Source: Spirochaetota bacterium
Lineage (GTDB): Bacteria > Spirochaetota > UBA4802 > JAFGJZ01
Length of the DNA: 64,000 nt
Direction: 5' to 3'
Assembly: GCA_027858855.1 (NCBI GenBank)
Contig: JAQIBV010000054.1
Coordinates: 1-64,000, forward strand
Each line of letters starts with the position of its first letter. Within the stretch, counting starts at the first letter, position 1. The position numbers and the translations under genes were made by a program. A model generated the notes under the pieces. It was given only the letters and a program-made list of their open reading frames with translations, did no database searches and was not told where the DNA came from. Positions 62,994-64,000 of the stretch are shown here, piece after piece.

Positions 62994-63758
62994 ATGAAAA
63001 GGGAGGTAAAAACATTATTGTTAACTATCCTCGCAGGTTTTCTGATAGTCCTAGTCGGGGATTTTAATATAGGTCTGATTGCGCAGGACGCCCCGGCGGA
63101 TGACATTCCGGCACCGGCAGCACGTGGCGCTGAGAAAAAGAGACTAGATGGCCTTGTAGTAGATTGGATGAATGACTTCGAAGATAGCGAAGATTGGCGT
63201 GCGATGTCAACATGTCCTCTTGGCGATACGAAGATTAGAAAAATGCCTGGTAAACCCAATGAAGTAAAAGAAGACGGTACAGTCGAAGATGTTAAAGTAG
63301 AGCTTACCGACGAAAATGGTGTTACCCATAAGGATGAATATGTACTTGGTGTAAAAACATACTTCGCGGATAGAGGTTTTGACCGTGTTGAAGTTTTCCC
63401 GCCAAATGAATATATTGTACGTGGAAAAGCTAAAGAGGTTCGGGTTTGGGTTCTTGGACGTAAATTCCGTCATACTCTCTATATAAAATTACGTGATTAC
63501 AGAGGAAAAATTCATAAATTAAAAGTTGGTCGCCTTGATTTCTGGGGATGGAAAGAGATGAGTGTTATTGTTCCCGGATGGTTGCCTCAGTCGGCCAAGT
63601 ATGCCATGATGGATAAAAATCTTCATTTTGTCTCCTTCTTTGTTGAAAGTGATAAGTTTGAAGTTCCTGGAACATTTTACTTTTACATGGATAACTTCCG
63701 TATAGTAACTGATCTTTCAGAGTTTACTGGAGATCCTGATATTAAAGACAACTGGTAA
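62994..63758 (+). CDS. flaA: Flagellar filament outer-layer protein FlaA
   Basis: About 254 residues. AGGAG precedes ATG 62994, and a signal peptide (TLLLTILAGFLIVLVG) exports it to the periplasm. It shows FlaA blocks: WMNDFEDSEDWRAM, ADRGFDRVEVFPPNE, AKEVRVWVLGRKFRHTLYIKLRDYRG, LDFWGWKEMSV and FYFYMDNFRIVTDL. FlaA forms or lines the sheath around the FlaB core of spirochaete periplasmic flagella. A second flaA gene follows after a hairpin. Confidence 0.9.
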   Translation: MKREVKTLLLTILAGFLIVLVGDFNIGLIAQDAPADDIPAPAARGAEKKRLDGLVVDWMNDFEDSEDWRAMSTCPLGDTKIRKMPGKPNEVKEDGTVEDVKVELTDENGVTHKDEYVLGVKTYFADRGFDRVEVFPPNEYIVRGKAKEVRVWVLGRKFRHTLYIKLRDYRGKIHKLKVGRLDFWGWKEMSVIVPGWLPQSAKYAMMDKNLHFVSFFVESDKFEVPGTFYFYMDNFRIVTDLSEFTGDPDIKDNW

Positions 63759-63761
63759 GAT

Positions 63762-63786
63762 AGAGGGCTAAACGCCCTTTCTCTTT
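63762..63786 (+). terminator. Hairpin between the two flaA genes
   Basis: AGGGC (63764-63768) pairs with GCCCT (63774-63778) and is followed by TTCTCTTT. It may partly stop transcription, so the first gene is expressed more strongly than the second. Confidence 0.65.
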
Positions 63787-63831
63787 AAAATGAATTATTG
63801 ATTTTGCCTTGCAGTGACAAATGGAGGAAAA

Positions 63832-64000
63832 ATGAAACGGCTTTATTTTAAAATTTTAATAATAATATCTTCCCTCTTTCTTTGTGGACTTTGTATAACA
63901 ACTGTCTATTCTCAGTTGATAACAAATGTTCCACCAGATATTTCAGTGGATGAGATTAAGGCTCTTGTTGTGGAGGATTTTGAAAGTTCTCCAGAATGGA
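63832..64000 (+). CDS. flaA: Second FlaA-type protein (partial, cut by window end)
   Basis: Only the first 56 codons are seen. GGAGG precedes ATG 63832; a signal peptide (KRLYFKILIIISSLFLCGLCITTVYS) is followed by the FlaA-like start KALVVEDFESSPEW, parallel to DFEDSEDW of the preceding protein. Spirochaetes often carry two or more flaA genes. Confidence 0.8.
   Translation, partial: MKRLYFKILIIISSLFLCGLCITTVYSQLITNVPPDISVDEIKALVVEDFESSPEW

Overview
The window reads as chromosomal DNA of a free-living, AT-rich spirochaete. The best marker is at the right edge: two consecutive genes for FlaA-type flagellar filament outer-layer proteins (the second cut by the window end), a family tied to spirochaete periplasmic flagella. 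The many lipoproteins, outer-membrane barrel-type proteins, a TonB-dependent receptor and dense signalling (two hybrid kinases, a chemoreceptor, two HD-GYP proteins) fit a motile, diderm, saprophytic spirochaete. I see no rRNA, CRISPR array, prophage or transposase gene. Genus cannot be fixed from sequence reading alone.

Layout. 0.2-10.6 kb: a beta-glucan or beta-glucoside utilisation locus: cytoplasmic GH3 glucosidase, LacI-type regulator, ABC sugar-binding lipoprotein (frameshifted), two MalFG-type permeases, cytoplasmic GH30, and a convergent lipoprotein GH30 carrying CBM6. Three perfect copies and one near copy of the palindrome TGTTAGCGCTAACA sit at four transcription-unit starts, so a compact local LacI regulon can be read directly. 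No ABC ATPase gene is present, so a shared ATPase is implied. Three genes in a row (LacI, binding protein, first permease) carry indels at normally conserved places, which suggests the locus is decaying or contains sequence errors. 11-20 kb: an RHH protein, a class I aminotransferase, a receiver/degenerate-GGDEF protein divergent from a large hybrid kinase, a Ste24-type protease and a second LacI regulator. 20-24 kb: PcrA/UvrD helicase and a short NAD-dependent DNA ligase in one operon. 24-32 kb: a small lipoprotein, a VWA protein, REC-GAF-HD-GYP, rhomboid protease, tRNA-Lys and tRNA-Glu, and GTP-type PEP carboxykinase. 32-41 kb: a cluster of degenerate CCGTCCCC repeats, a chemoreceptor, a YD-like lipoprotein, a REC-HK-REC kinase, and a translationally coupled pair of paralogous envelope proteins.

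41-48 kb: a Cys-rich small protein, a lipoprotein with a complete class I glutamine amidotransferase triad, a lipoprotein GH3 glucanase, then a CBS / PTS EIIA-CBS / ArsB-NhaD-type transporter operon. 48-52 kb: a tandem HD-GYP protein followed by pabB and pabC (p-aminobenzoate for folate). 52-57.5 kb: an envelope operon of a barrel protein, a lipoprotein TonB-C domain, a TonB-dependent receptor with a carboxypeptidase-regulatory-like N-domain, and a PD40/OmpA protein. 57.8-64 kb: a large acidic lipoprotein, a J-domain protein divergent from lexA, a membrane protein and the flaA pair.

The clearest working system is the LacI-controlled glucan locus: outside digestion by the lipoprotein GH30, uptake by the ABC transporter, inside trimming by GH30 and GH3. 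The less familiar arrangements worth following are the envelope operon with a lipid-anchored TonB domain, the lipoprotein amidotransferase, the PTS-like/CBS-controlled ion transporter, and an interspersed CCGTCCCC repeat family. All function calls come from motif reading and family knowledge; no searches were run.
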